Numbered from the stretch's first letter, positions 1 to 10,374 are shown. The stretch: 64,000 nt of DNA from Pseudolactococcus insecticola (GCF_011170065.1 NZ_BLLH01000011.1:1-64000), one strand, 5' to 3'. Notes: generated by a model from the sequence alone, not told the origin. A program made the numbers and translations.

Positions 1-127
1 AGTCGTGGTTATTTAGGAAAAATTCGAGTGACAACGTAATCAAGATATTTTTGATTACGAAGTAATCTTGATGCTCCGACTTCAAACGTTAATAACCGCT
101 AGGTTTAGTTAAGTCGGTGTAGTTCAC

Positions 128-1054
128 TTGCAAACTACTCATCCAGAAGACCCAACTGTTGGGTATCCAGGTATTTCTAAACTTCGTGACCAGATGATGA
201 TAATGGATACAGCGCCTAAATGGCCCAAAAAGCCAAGATTTCGGTTAAAGGAACCATTCCTAAAAGAAATCGTTCAAGCACATTTCGATAAGAATCCACA
301 TGCAATAGATGTCAATATTAGCAGCTTTAGTCAATTTGACGCGTTATTGAACAATTTCACATTGAAATATCAGGGGAAACCACTAAATGCAATTTGCGAG
401 GATTTGGGTTTAAATATAAAAGACAACAAAGGAGTTGTTGAAAAGGTCATGGCAAAGTATTTTGGATCTAATGAAGCAAAATTGAAAAATGTTGAACTAT
501 TTTCTAAGGTTGGAATCATTCCGAAATCAATTACACTTTCGCCAAACGGGAAAAGAACAGAGGATATGAAATTCGATTCAGTTGACTTTGATGAATGGAC
601 TGAAAATGAAACCTTCGAAGAATCTGCAATTTTTGATTATTTCTCAAACCATAATTTTGTCTTTTTGATATATGAAGAAGCTTATAAGAATGCTCCATTG
701 AAAAAAAATAAATTCATTGGATTTAAGCGAATAATGTTTGATGAAGATTTTGTTGATAGAAAAATTCGTGACTTATGGACGACAGTAAGAAATCTTGTTG
801 TCAATAACGAGTTAAAGGAAGAATATATTCGTTTAAAGAAAACAGGCGAAATTAGATATACACCTACTACTAACGTTCCTATGACGAGAGTTAATTTTCC
901 AAAGTCAACAGAAAATATTGCATTTTTAAGAGGAACTGGGAGTGACGCAGCGCAAAAGACAGAAATGGTAAACGGTATTCGCATGTATCGACAGTATTTC
1001 TGGCTACGTGGTGATTTCATGGTTGATTTGCTTGATAAGATTGATTATCTCTAG
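128..1054 (+). CDS. Sau3AI/MutH-family restriction endonuclease, C-terminal portion (5'-truncated)
   Basis: The 308 residues look like the C-terminal half of Sau3AI-type GATC endonucleases. They have a FVFLIYEE strand, a following helix with VRNLVVNNE, and near the end an MYRQYFWLRGDF segment typical of the family's end. Full family members are close to 500 residues with two MutH-like domains. The N-terminal, catalytic domain is absent here: an in-frame stop lies just upstream (110-112) and the only available start is a TTG without a clear ribosome binding site, or a later ATG at 194. A partner methylase is not in view. I read it as a remnant or as the 3' part of a frameshifted gene. The assignment rests on motif recognition only. 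Confidence 0.5.
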   Translation: MQTTHPEDPTVGYPGISKLRDQMMIMDTAPKWPKKPRFRLKEPFLKEIVQAHFDKNPHAIDVNISSFSQFDALLNNFTLKYQGKPLNAICEDLGLNIKDNKGVVEKVMAKYFGSNEAKLKNVELFSKVGIIPKSITLSPNGKRTEDMKFDSVDFDEWTENETFEESAIFDYFSNHNFVFLIYEEAYKNAPLKKNKFIGFKRIMFDEDFVDRKIRDLWTTVRNLVVNNELKEEYIRLKKTGEIRYTPTTNVPMTRVNFPKSTENIAFLRGTGSDAAQKTEMVNGIRMYRQYFWLRGDFMVDLLDKIDYL

Positions 1055-1173
1055 GATGGTTTTTCGCACTTACATAAATCCATGATTTCATTTCATTTCA
1101 TTGTGAAAAGATTTATTGATAGAATAAAACTAACAGCAATTACCTATGAAAAAACCGAAAAGAGGTCTATCGT

Positions 1174-1461
1174 ATGTTTTTTAGAAAAAAAATCAAAGAA
1201 ACCACTTCTGAATCATCATCTATCAGCAACGTTGTTAAGCACAATTTCAAACCAATACCAACAGAAATTAATATCACCATTTCTAAAAATAACTCTGGAA
1301 AAGAATTTGTCGAAGTTATAGTCGAACATATGAGCGATAATATGAGCGAACCAGAAAAGTACACCTATTTAGCAAATATTTTTAAAGACATTCATGATGA
1401 TTTTTCTAGGAAAGGTGCGCGTGATTGTCCAACTGAAAGAAATCATTTGAGGATAATATGA
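1174..1461 (+). CDS. small hypothetical protein (95 aa)
   Basis: The start was chosen because ATG 1174 follows an AGAGG sequence at good spacing, and the gene ends directly before a strong bidirectional terminator. The protein is polar: a basic, Ser/Thr-rich start, a beta-rich middle (EINITISKN, FVEVIVEH) and an acidic C-terminal helix. There is no signal peptide, membrane segment or recognisable domain. An overlapping ORF in another frame (1082-1321) is less likely because it has no ribosome binding site. Function unknown. Confidence 0.5.
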   Translation: MFFRKKIKETTSESSSISNVVKHNFKPIPTEINITISKNNSGKEFVEVIVEHMSDNMSEPEKYTYLANIFKDIHDDFSRKGARDCPTERNHLRII

Positions 1462-1497
1462 AAAAACAGTTGTCAATTATTTTTGACAACTGTTTTT
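1462..1497. terminator. bidirectional intrinsic terminator
   Basis: Perfect 15-bp arms (1462-1476 and 1483-1497, core AACAGTTGTCAA) around a 6-nt loop, A-rich on the left and T-rich on the right. It separates the small plus-strand ORF from the convergent giant gene. Confidence 0.85.
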
Positions 1498-1511
1498 GTG
1501 AATCACAAACC

Positions 1512-4500
1512 TTAAAGTTCTAAGCCATTAGATTTGTTTGTAGCTACTGTTTGAACAGTAGAATTTTGAGATGCTGAATCGTTCATATTTCTCAGATTAG
1601 AATCATCATCACGACTATTTTTTTCACTAGCACTATTTTTAGCTTTCGCAGCAGCAAGTAATGCAGAAACTTTATCAATCGGTGCTTCAGGAACTACCTC
1701 AGCAGGTACTTCTTTGACAACTGTTTCAGGTATCACTACTTCTGAATGATTACTTTCTTTTGAATTAATTTCCGCCATGACTTCTTCATAAGTTTTTTTC
1801 AATTTTGGCTTATTAGAAATTGTTTCATTTTCAGCTATTTCTACTTCAGACGCTACCACAGGAGTTATATCGTTATTCACTGTTTCAAGTACTACCTCAG
1901 GAGTTATATCGTTAGTCACTGTTTCAAGTACTACCTCAACAGGAACATCGTTAATCACTACCTCAGGTGCTACCGCAACAGAAACATCGTTAATCACTAC
2001 TTCAGGTACTACATCAGCAAACTCAAGATCTTGCAAAAATTCTTTAACCTCAGCATTTAAATTATCATCAGCAAGATTAACAATAGTTTTAGGCTCGATA
2101 GAAACCTCTTTAACAGAAGTTTCAGCAACAGTAACTGTTTCAGCTTTACGTCTTTTATCCAGCACAACATCAGAAAGTCTACCATCAGACAATGCAGTGT
2201 ACATTTTATCGCCTAGTTTAGTACCCACAAGGCTACTAAATCCACCAGAAATATTTTTATACAACGCAACGTCTTTATCATGAGACAATATATAATCAAC
2301 AGACTTAACTATATCATTATCATTAGTATCAGAAGGTTCAACCATGTCCCATAGCAAAACAACTTTATCTGACTGATCAATTAGTGGTCGTACTTCACTA
2401 AATTTCAAATCATCTCTAGTTTTACTAGATTCAACAATTTTTTCACTATTACCTTTTTCACCTGAATTATCCGCACTATAAACATTGATAACATCAGAAT
2501 AAACTGATACATTATCGTTAAAGTTTGGAATTCTCTTTGTTCCATCTTCTTTTTCAATAGCAAACAAATCAAATACTATATTAACTTTATCAGAATGATC
2601 CATTTTAGAATCAACAGCAAGACGTTTCCACTCATTATTAATAACATTATCTATGCCATTTAAATGAATGGTAACTTTGTTATTTTCTGCAATAGCAATA
2701 TCAAGTTGTTCTTTCATTGACGCATACGCTTTGTCCTTATCAGCAGTTGCTAATGGAAGATTACCAATAGCACTAATATGATATGAATCATCTTTTACAT
2801 ACGAATCTCTGCCACCAATAATACTATTGATTTTTACATCATTTAAAACAACATTTGGATAATCATTCATAACACTAGCTTTGTTAATATTAAGTGTATT
2901 TTCCCAGTTTTCAATGTTAGCAATTGGATTAGTAGCTAAATTTAAATCTACTTCTTCTGACAGTATTTGCGCCTGTTCAAGTTCTTCAAGTCGACTAACA
3001 ATCTTAGCATTTTTTTCAAAAGTATCATAACCCAACTCAGTTATTTTTGAAATTAAATCTTGTTCAAATTCTTTAAAAGTAGGAATATCTTTAATGAACA
3101 ATGATTTTCTAACATTACCTTTTGGCGTAAATACTGTTGATTCATAGCCTTCAAGATCAAACTTAGAATATTTGTCTCTAAAATTTTTGTCTTTGAACAA
3201 CAACTGAAGAGCATCTTTTTCAATATCACTAAACACATATCTTTCAGTATCACTTTTAATAAGCCGATTATTATTTAAACGATTTTCAAGTGTCGCTTTA
3301 TAAGAATCATAACTTTCAACAGATAAATCAGGTGCAACCCCAAGATTTACATCAGGACGAATGCTTTCAATTAAAACATCTGATTTATCATCAATAAGTT
3401 TATTGCCAGATATTAAATGACTAAAAAGTTTGTTACTAAAAGTTTCCTCTTTTGAATAAGCTAAAGCATGTAAAATATACCGTTTATCAGTATCATCAAA
3501 AGTATGTGAAATAACACCATCTTGGTTAGATAATCCCTTAGCACCAATTTCCAACAAGTTTTTGTTGTAATCAATGCCTAAATTATCCATTTTTATGCTA
3601 TAAAGCGCAATGAAAGTATTAGTCTTCATTGTAGGTTTATCTCCACGTTCAAATGCTTTGACAGTATCTGTTGTGAATCCACTAACTTTATTCATAGATA
3701 ACAATTGAACATCTCGAAGTGTAAATTTACCGTCATAATTTTCTTTAAGAGAAGAAAGCATATTATAGATTGCTTCTTTTTTCTTAGGATCCTTTTTCAA
3801 TTGGAATACAGATTGAACGGCAGGCTGACTCAACGCATATAATGCGTAAGAGATTTCAGCATTAGCACCACCATATAATGTACCACGTTGTTGTGACGTA
3901 CCGCCAAGTCCTACCATATCTTGCTTAGCACCCAATGCAAGCTCATTAAGCTCACGTGCTTCATCTTTAATTTTTGCATAATGCAGCGTTTTTACATCTT
4001 CAATCTTACCAGAGTCACCTTTAAGAGACCATTTAGACTGTTCTTCAACGTCTTCTCGCAGATTTCCATCGTAATCACGAATACCAGCAATCATTTCAAG
4101 AGAATGATAAAGAGAATCGTCAGATTCAAAAGATAGAGCAGCATGACCAAGGTCATTGTATGCATTTTGCTTAGTGATACTATCAACTTCGTTCACAAAT
4201 TTCATTAAACGTTCTCTATATATATCATCTGATAATACTAAAGTACGCAATTTTGAATGATAAGCATTTGTAAACGTCCGAGAATCAGTTTTCTTGTCAG
4301 CATTTACTACACGTTTAATATCAATAGGCAATTTATCAAAATTATTTTTATCATAAACGAAATCAATGATTGTGTTGTAATAATCTAATGCAATATCTTT
4401 CTGATCCCGCTGAGCTGATAATGTGCCACGATATTTTTGATAATATTCTCCAGAAGAATACGCTTCACCCTGTTTTAAAACAAATTCTTTACCATTTCCT

Positions 4501-7500
4501 TGAAGATTCAGTAATGACGCTTCAATTGAAAGTTGATTTTTTAGGTCAGCCTGCGCTTCTGGCGTTCTAGGATAAATAACTTTAAATGTATCACCATCAA
4601 AATCGGCATTCATGAGTTCTGTAATAAGCGGATTGATCATAACACCCGTTACTTTCAAACCATTTTCATCATGCGATTTAGAGGAAACAACTTTAAAACC
4701 TTTTGCAGCACCTGCCTGTAGATCAGGTGCACGATTACCCAGAACGTAATCACCTTCTTTGATACCCCATTTTTCAATCAAGTCTTGAGAAATAACCATT
4801 TCGTTCAATGCAATCGTTGGATTAGCAGTAATAACAGCAATCATACCATCTTCTGCTTCTGCTCGTTCAATACCACGTCTGAAAAATGAATATTTAGTGT
4901 TTCCTTGACCGCTTAGTTTAAATAGTGTTTTATCTTGAATGTCTTTTACTGCTTCGTTAATTTTACGTTCAGTAAACTCTTTAAACGCTTCTTTCAAAAC
5001 AGGATTATTTTCAATCACTCTTGAAACAGCTGAACGTCCATTAGATTCATTGAATCTATCAGGCATGTCATTAACGCTTGTTTTTCCATCTGCAAATGCT
5101 GCACTTCTAAAGATTGCTGTACCTAAATCTGAAAATTCGCTTTCTAAAGTAGGGTCATCTTTAACACTCAAATAAAACGTTCTAAGATGATTTTTTTCAA
5201 GATAAGGATCAGCAGATAAATCTTTAATATTGAAAGTTTCGCCAGCTAGTACTGTTTCATACAATTCATTTAACTTGAGAATATTTCTATAAACAGAGGT
5301 TGTTTTATCCTCAATTATAGTCCCATCTTGAAGTTGTTGTTCATTACGGAATCTTGCTGAAAGTACTGGAATTTTATTATTAAAGCCTGCTTTAATATAT
5401 TCTTTCCTTGCTTTGACATAATTCTCTTCATCAGAAGCTTTCGAGTTTTCATATTCACTATAAAGATTAATTGAAAAGTCTTTATTAACGTCAATATAGA
5501 CATTATCTGAGTTGAAATCTGCTTCATTCTCAATAGCTTTTTTATTATCAAAATAATTAAGTGGTAATGCTAAAGTAGTTTTTGTCTCATTATCTAAAGT
5601 CATACCGAAAATTTCAAGCGTACCTTTAAGTTCACGCCATTTTTTCTTAGAGAATTTAGCATTGTAAAACTCATTAATAAGACCTTTAGCATCTTCTGCA
5701 GCTAAAATTGGTAACAAACCTGCCCCAATAGCAGCACCTTTAGGGGAATTTTCATCAATAACATGTACTTTTTTCGTAACTTGATGTTCTGTAATACCAA
5801 AGTTAAGTTCTACAATACCACCTTTAACAACAGTTCCATCATTAAGTATCATATCCTCTTGTGTTTTACCATCAGCCATAGCTTCTTTAAAAATACCAGC
5901 GTTTTGACGTCCCATAACACTTGTAGGATTAGCAATAACTTCGACACTAGGGTTATTGCCAAAGAACTCAGTAAGGCGATCATAACCATGTTCACGTGCA
6001 AATTCAGGATTCATATCAGGATCAACAATTATACCAATAACCCCTTTATTACCATGATAGTCCGTAATTTTATCTCCAATCAAAAGAGGACGCATGCCTG
6101 CTTTTGGTTTTAAGTTTTTATCGTAAACTTTATTTTTTTCAGCAAATGCTTTGCTAACAAGAAAACCATCATCTGCAGTCCAAGAACCAATCGTTGTAAA
6201 GCCTACTTTTGTATTAGGAGCAAAAGTAATTGTTTGGTTCATTGACTGGAAAGCCATCATCGAACGTGTTGTCATATCGTGTTCAGCATATTCCATTGGT
6301 TTAATAGAATTACCGTTTTCGTCAGTAATAACAAGCTCATTTAATGGTGTATAAAGGGATTCGCCTGGTATTATTGTACCATTGGAATTAACTTTAGCAT
6401 CGCTTGTTAAGAATAACGACAAACCTTGTAAAACAGAGCCTGGATTGGTAGCATTCATATCAATAACATGTTTCAATTCACGCGGTAAAATACGTACATT
6501 CATTGCAGGCAGCAGTTCATCACGAATATAATGATGCTTAATATCTTTTGAATAAGTGTCAATTAAATTATCACCTGTATTGATATATGAATCAGCAGTA
6601 CTATAATAATTCGAGAGCTTAATTTTCTTAAGCAATGTGCCTACAATACCAACTTTAAGTTGTTTCATCATCAAATCATCGTGGTCATTATTCAAATAAT
6701 CAATTGGCAAACGTGTACCATAACCAGCTAAGCTACTACCATAGTATTTAGTTAATCCTGTTTTATCAATACCAACACCGATGCCGTTATCGTTCACAAC
6801 GTCAATATACGAGCCAATTTGTCTATTGATAATTTGTTTAACACCTGAGAACAAATGGCTCTCAAAGTCTCTAACACGAAATCGTTCGGCTGCTGTACGT
6901 TGTAAAGCAAGCTGTTTAAGTTGTTCTTCAGCAGATAATTTATCAACAAATTCTCTCTCTGGCTCTTGCAAGTTACGATATAATTCTTTTTTAATATCGT
7001 CATTGTCTAACCAATTTTCGCCATATTTAGCAAGAACATCATTTCTAACAGTTTCAAGTTGTTCATCTGTTAGTTGAACATAGTAAGCATCGCCACCTGG
7101 AACAAATAAGAAAGACGATGATGATGCCTGCACTTCTTCTTCATCAGAAAGAGTTACTACGTCTGTATCCAATTGTTGCTCATCCTCAGCAAGTTCAAAC
7201 CCTTTAGAAACTGTAATAGTACCATCCTCGTTATATTCAAGAAATGGTCCTAATTCCCCACGACGTTGTACTGTATCTCTATCTGAAATAGTCGGATCTG
7301 GATAAGTAATAGTACCAGTCGTTTTTGATAACGTCAAATCATCTAAAGTAAACTCTTGTAAATTACTCGAACGTAAAGAATTTAAATAATCAACAATCTT
7401 TTGTGCTTGATCAACGATGAGAGATTCATTATCACCACGTTCAGCTTTATATTCTGAAATCGTCACAAACTCTTGCATAGTATCACTAGGTGCTAAATTT

Positions 7501-10115
7501 AAAACGAAAAACTCATCAATAGGATCCTTACTAAAATCTTCATATTTAAAAGCTGCTTCATCAAGCAAAGTTGAAAATGAAAATTTACGGCTAACCGAAT
7601 TTATATCTCCGTATTCAGCAATAAATACTAAGTCAGGAGAAAAAGTTTCGCCTTTTAAGTCACCATATTTAGCAGACATAAAGCTTGACACGACAGCGGC
7701 TTTCACATCTTCTTCTGTAATACTACCAGCTTTAACTTGTCTATTGAAAGCAACCATTTTTTCAGGAGTATTAATATCCAAATCTTCAAGCAAACGTTCT
7801 TGCCAAGGCAATGCACCATTAGTTACAGAAAATTTATCAATCATTTCTTGATATTTTTCTAAATCAGGCTCAGTTATAGGAGACATTGCAAGTGTGCCAT
7901 AAAAAGATGGATTTTTGAATCCTTCAATGTCAAAGAACTCTAACGTATCAGTCAAATCTTGCATAACTTCAAAGATTTGATTTGAAATTTCGCCAGACTC
8001 ACCAACTAAATAAGCTTGTAACGAATCTTCAACTTTATCAAAATTACGTTCACGCATTTGATAAACATCAGAACGTCGTCGTAATTTAACAAAATCACGA
8101 TTTGAACTAATAATATCGGTTTCTTGAACAAAACCTTGCTTAATGAAATTAAGTGTAACAGGATCTTCTTTAAAAAAGTTAGTCTCAAGATATGATGCTG
8201 CTTGAGAATTTGTAGCACTTTCATCAAAAGCACGTTGCATAACTTGCAAAATAGGCTCTGCTGCATACACTGGATAATCATAGCGTTCAACACCTTTATT
8301 ATCTAAAACAGATATTGAGCTATCATTTTCAGGTTTAACAACACTACGTCTTTGTGCAGAACCAGAAACGGGTTTAAATAGCAAACTTCCTTGCAAAACT
8401 TTATTATCTTTAGGTGTCAATCTTTCTGAAATATCTAAAGTATCATGTTCTTTAGCGCCTGGACCATGTTTTAATTCAATATTGTTTCTATATACATAAT
8501 TAAGCTTTTTAGCAACTAAAGATGTTTCATTTAATAATTGATTATCAGAGCCTTCTTTATATCCAAAATATTCAGCAGGATCGGTAGGAAGACTTGAACG
8601 ACGCAAGAAAGTTAATAAGTTAGCATCTTCAAATTCGCCACTAATGACACGTGGTACATCTTCATTTCTTGCAAAAAATGCTTCTGTAAGTTTTTCTAAA
8701 GCAGAATTTTCATCGCCTGCTACTAAAGCATCAATCTTCTCAAATCCTTCTTCAAAATTTGGTGTTCTAAACCCATTCACAACAACTGGATTTTCAAGTC
8801 CGTCTCTAAGAACATTCTTCACGACATCACTAGCAGAAATTAGTTCTTCCCCATCCCATTGATAGATTGGTGTATCGAAATCTGCCGAATTCTTAATACC
8901 ATCAATAACATTAGCATTTTCATTATAATACGTTTCAGAAAACAATTCTGTAACAGGTTTACTTGAAAATTCTTTAATGGTTTCTTTTTCAAGATTATCA
9001 AATTGAGCTTGCGTATAAATTGCTGAACGGTTTTTATAACGTCTATTACGACTTAAGCGAATTTTCTGACCACCAAATTCATTACTAATCTCATAGTCAA
9101 AACGTGCAATAGAAGTATTTGTACCGCTTGTCTTACTACCAGTTCCGTGACCTACTGACACCAAAGAAACAGAATCATTATTATAATAGACACCCAGAGA
9201 ATCAGCAACATCTTTCATAGAAAGTGCTGTTAATAATTCAAGGTTATATGGTATTTTTACAGAGATACCATTTTCCGTTGTAGTTTCCTTGAAAAATAGT
9301 GCTCTGTAAGAACTAACATTATAAGAAGCAGAATTTTCAATACCTTCAGCAATGTTTTCAATAGAGTAGTCAGAATTATATATTGATCCCGTACGATTGC
9401 CACTAACACCGTCCATAACGACAACCGTTGTTTTCTGTGCATCTTCAAAAACTAAATTAACTTCCTTACTTTCGCCACGTTGATTGCTTACCACATCAAA
9501 CTGAATACCTAAATCAAATGCTGTCCTAATAGTATTTTCCAAATAGGTATATTTAGAAATAAATGAATCAAGAATACTTGACACTTCTTCACTCATTACA
9601 GTAGGGCTATCATCACGATTCAGATTATTTATATTTTCTTTCAAAAACTCTGTTACTTCTGGAATTTTTAGATAATCTTCCAAAATGTCTGAAACCAAAC
9701 TATTTTTAAAAGTCCGTTTAAGCGTTCCAGAATACATTTGAAAATCAAAGTTATTAACTGTTTCGTTTGAAACAGAGCTAATGTAGGCATCATCAATATC
9801 AACGCTTGCAGCACCATTATTTTCAATAGATTTAAAAACTTTTTTTGGAACAAAACTATTGATTAATTGTTCTTTACGCTCAGCATGGAAAGCATCAAAA
9901 TCAATCGTTCCTTTAAGCAATGGTTGGCCTTCAATAATAACATTTCTAGCTCTATTGAAAGAATTATTGAAGAGTGGTACGTCCTCGTTTAAAGGATCAT
10001 TATCAAAAACTTCTTCATCATAAATACCAGCATCACCATTGATTAAGTCATCAAAGTTAGCTCCGTCATCATTTGGATTACCGTAATAATCTTCATTGAA
10101 CGTATCTTCTGCCAT
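1512..10115 (-). CDS. giant single-chain RNA polymerase homologue (beta/beta'-like, 2,867 aa)
   Basis: One polypeptide carries diagnostic motifs of both large subunits of multisubunit RNA polymerase, in the order beta then beta'. Beta-like: a RSMMAFQSMNQ segment matching the RALMGSNMQRQ region, then GDKITDYHGNKG (residues 1347-1358, with the two conserved lysines eight apart), then a VEVIANPTSVMGRQN segment. Beta'-like: GNRAP (about 1793-1797), then the metal-binding NADFDGD (1836-1842), then a bridge-helix-like GAKQDMVGLGGTSQQRG (about 2062-2078). The N-terminal 1,200 residues and a low-complexity acidic C-terminal tail with VVLETV/NDITP repeats are not recognisable. SPbeta YonO and jumbo-phage polymerases are known mobile-element two-barrel enzymes; this one is far longer than YonO and close in length to fused RpoBC proteins. 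The start follows GTGAGG. The gene has its own AAAAGTG-type promoter. Enzymatic activity is inferred, not shown. Confidence 0.9.
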   Translation of the reverse strand: MAEDTFNEDYYGNPNDDGANFDDLINGDAGIYDEEVFDNDPLNEDVPLFNNSFNRARNVIIEGQPLLKGTIDFDAFHAERKEQLINSFVPKKVFKSIENNGAASVDIDDAYISSVSNETVNNFDFQMYSGTLKRTFKNSLVSDILEDYLKIPEVTEFLKENINNLNRDDSPTVMSEEVSSILDSFISKYTYLENTIRTAFDLGIQFDVVSNQRGESKEVNLVFEDAQKTTVVVMDGVSGNRTGSIYNSDYSIENIAEGIENSASYNVSSYRALFFKETTTENGISVKIPYNLELLTALSMKDVADSLGVYYNNDSVSLVSVGHGTGSKTSGTNTSIARFDYEISNEFGGQKIRLSRNRRYKNRSAIYTQAQFDNLEKETIKEFSSKPVTELFSETYYNENANVIDGIKNSADFDTPIYQWDGEELISASDVVKNVLRDGLENPVVVNGFRTPNFEEGFEKIDALVAGDENSALEKLTEAFFARNEDVPRVISGEFEDANLLTFLRRSSLPTDPAEYFGYKEGSDNQLLNETSLVAKKLNYVYRNNIELKHGPGAKEHDTLDISERLTPKDNKVLQGSLLFKPVSGSAQRRSVVKPENDSSISVLDNKGVERYDYPVYAAEPILQVMQRAFDESATNSQAASYLETNFFKEDPVTLNFIKQGFVQETDIISSNRDFVKLRRRSDVYQMRERNFDKVEDSLQAYLVGESGEISNQIFEVMQDLTDTLEFFDIEGFKNPSFYGTLAMSPITEPDLEKYQEMIDKFSVTNGALPWQERLLEDLDINTPEKMVAFNRQVKAGSITEEDVKAAVVSSFMSAKYGDLKGETFSPDLVFIAEYGDINSVSRKFSFSTLLDEAAFKYEDFSKDPIDEFFVLNLAPSDTMQEFVTISEYKAERGDNESLIVDQAQKIVDYLNSLRSSNLQEFTLDDLTLSKTTGTITYPDPTISDRDTVQRRGELGPFLEYNEDGTITVSKGFELAEDEQQLDTDVVTLSDEEEVQASSSSFLFVPGGDAYYVQLTDEQLETVRNDVLAKYGENWLDNDDIKKELYRNLQEPEREFVDKLSAEEQLKQLALQRTAAERFRVRDFESHLFSGVKQIINRQIGSYIDVVNDNGIGVGIDKTGLTKYYGSSLAGYGTRLPIDYLNNDHDDLMMKQLKVGIVGTLLKKIKLSNYYSTADSYINTGDNLIDTYSKDIKHHYIRDELLPAMNVRILPRELKHVIDMNATNPGSVLQGLSLFLTSDAKVNSNGTIIPGESLYTPLNELVITDENGNSIKPMEYAEHDMTTRSMMAFQSMNQTITFAPNTKVGFTTIGSWTADDGFLVSKAFAEKNKVYDKNLKPKAGMRPLLIGDKITDYHGNKGVIGIIVDPDMNPEFAREHGYDRLTEFFGNNPSVEVIANPTSVMGRQNAGIFKEAMADGKTQEDMILNDGTVVKGGIVELNFGITEHQVTKKVHVIDENSPKGAAIGAGLLPILAAEDAKGLINEFYNAKFSKKKWRELKGTLEIFGMTLDNETKTTLALPLNYFDNKKAIENEADFNSDNVYIDVNKDFSINLYSEYENSKASDEENYVKARKEYIKAGFNNKIPVLSARFRNEQQLQDGTIIEDKTTSVYRNILKLNELYETVLAGETFNIKDLSADPYLEKNHLRTFYLSVKDDPTLESEFSDLGTAIFRSAAFADGKTSVNDMPDRFNESNGRSAVSRVIENNPVLKEAFKEFTERKINEAVKDIQDKTLFKLSGQGNTKYSFFRRGIERAEAEDGMIAVITANPTIALNEMVISQDLIEKWGIKEGDYVLGNRAPDLQAGAAKGFKVVSSKSHDENGLKVTGVMINPLITELMNADFDGDTFKVIYPRTPEAQADLKNQLSIEASLLNLQGNGKEFVLKQGEAYSSGEYYQKYRGTLSAQRDQKDIALDYYNTIIDFVYDKNNFDKLPIDIKRVVNADKKTDSRTFTNAYHSKLRTLVLSDDIYRERLMKFVNEVDSITKQNAYNDLGHAALSFESDDSLYHSLEMIAGIRDYDGNLREDVEEQSKWSLKGDSGKIEDVKTLHYAKIKDEARELNELALGAKQDMVGLGGTSQQRGTLYGGANAEISYALYALSQPAVQSVFQLKKDPKKKEAIYNMLSSLKENYDGKFTLRDVQLLSMNKVSGFTTDTVKAFERGDKPTMKTNTFIALYSIKMDNLGIDYNKNLLEIGAKGLSNQDGVISHTFDDTDKRYILHALAYSKEETFSNKLFSHLISGNKLIDDKSDVLIESIRPDVNLGVAPDLSVESYDSYKATLENRLNNNRLIKSDTERYVFSDIEKDALQLLFKDKNFRDKYSKFDLEGYESTVFTPKGNVRKSLFIKDIPTFKEFEQDLISKITELGYDTFEKNAKIVSRLEELEQAQILSEEVDLNLATNPIANIENWENTLNINKASVMNDYPNVVLNDVKINSIIGGRDSYVKDDSYHISAIGNLPLATADKDKAYASMKEQLDIAIAENNKVTIHLNGIDNVINNEWKRLAVDSKMDHSDKVNIVFDLFAIEKEDGTKRIPNFNDNVSVYSDVINVYSADNSGEKGNSEKIVESSKTRDDLKFSEVRPLIDQSDKVVLLWDMVEPSDTNDNDIVKSVDYILSHDKDVALYKNISGGFSSLVGTKLGDKMYTALSDGRLSDVVLDKRRKAETVTVAETSVKEVSIEPKTIVNLADDNLNAEVKEFLQDLEFADVVPEVVINDVSVAVAPEVVINDVPVEVVLETVTNDITPEVVLETVNNDITPVVASEVEIAENETISNKPKLKKTYEEVMAEINSKESNHSEVVIPETVVKEVPAEVVPEAPIDKVSALLAAAKAKNSASEKNSRDDDSNLRNMNDSASQNSTVQTVATNKSNGLEL

Positions 10116-10178
10116 TTTCTATTACCTCACTTTTTGGTTTATAAAATTTGCAAAGCTCTTTCGCTTTACCTTATAACA

Positions 10179-10221
10179 ATAATAGCAATGCACCATATGT
10201 TTTTAAAGACACTTTTCGCCC
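10179..10221 (-). promoter_or_regulatory. element promoter P1 (AAAAGTG / TATTAT) of the RNA polymerase gene
   Basis: Minus strand GGGCGAAAAGTGTCTTT (10221-10205) and TATTAT (10184-10179). The hexamer starts 26 bp after the last G of AAAAGTG, as in the other copies. No TTGACA-like -35. The start codon is about 64 bp downstream. Confidence 0.75.
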
Positions 10222-10299
10222 AAAAGAGTACCAATCAACATAATTTAGAAGATTTTTTCACGAACACTATCATTCATAGGTTGCTTAATGAAATATTTA

Positions 10300-10340
10300 G
10301 CTAAAAGTATCTTTTTTTTAGACCCAAAAAACGGTATTCT
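10300..10340 (+). promoter_or_regulatory. element promoter P2 (AAAAGTA / TATTCT) of the topoisomerase operon
   Basis: GCTAAAAGTATCTTT (AAAAGTA at 10303-10309) and TATTCT (10335-10340), at the same 26-bp offset. This is the only plus-strand copy. It drives the divergent partner of the polymerase gene. Confidence 0.75.
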
Positions 10341-10374
10341 TAAAATCAATAAAGAAAAATAAAGGATACAACTA

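Noticed and set aside
40-72. Inverted repeat ATCAAGAT...ATCTTGAT at the window start as a terminator or attachment site
   Set aside because: Arms of only 8 bp, no T-run, and no second copy in the window to support an attachment site.
1082-1321. 79-residue plus-strand ORF upstream of and overlapping the 95-residue gene
   Set aside because: No ribosome binding site and an aromatic, irregular composition. The ORF from 1174 has better start and stop context.
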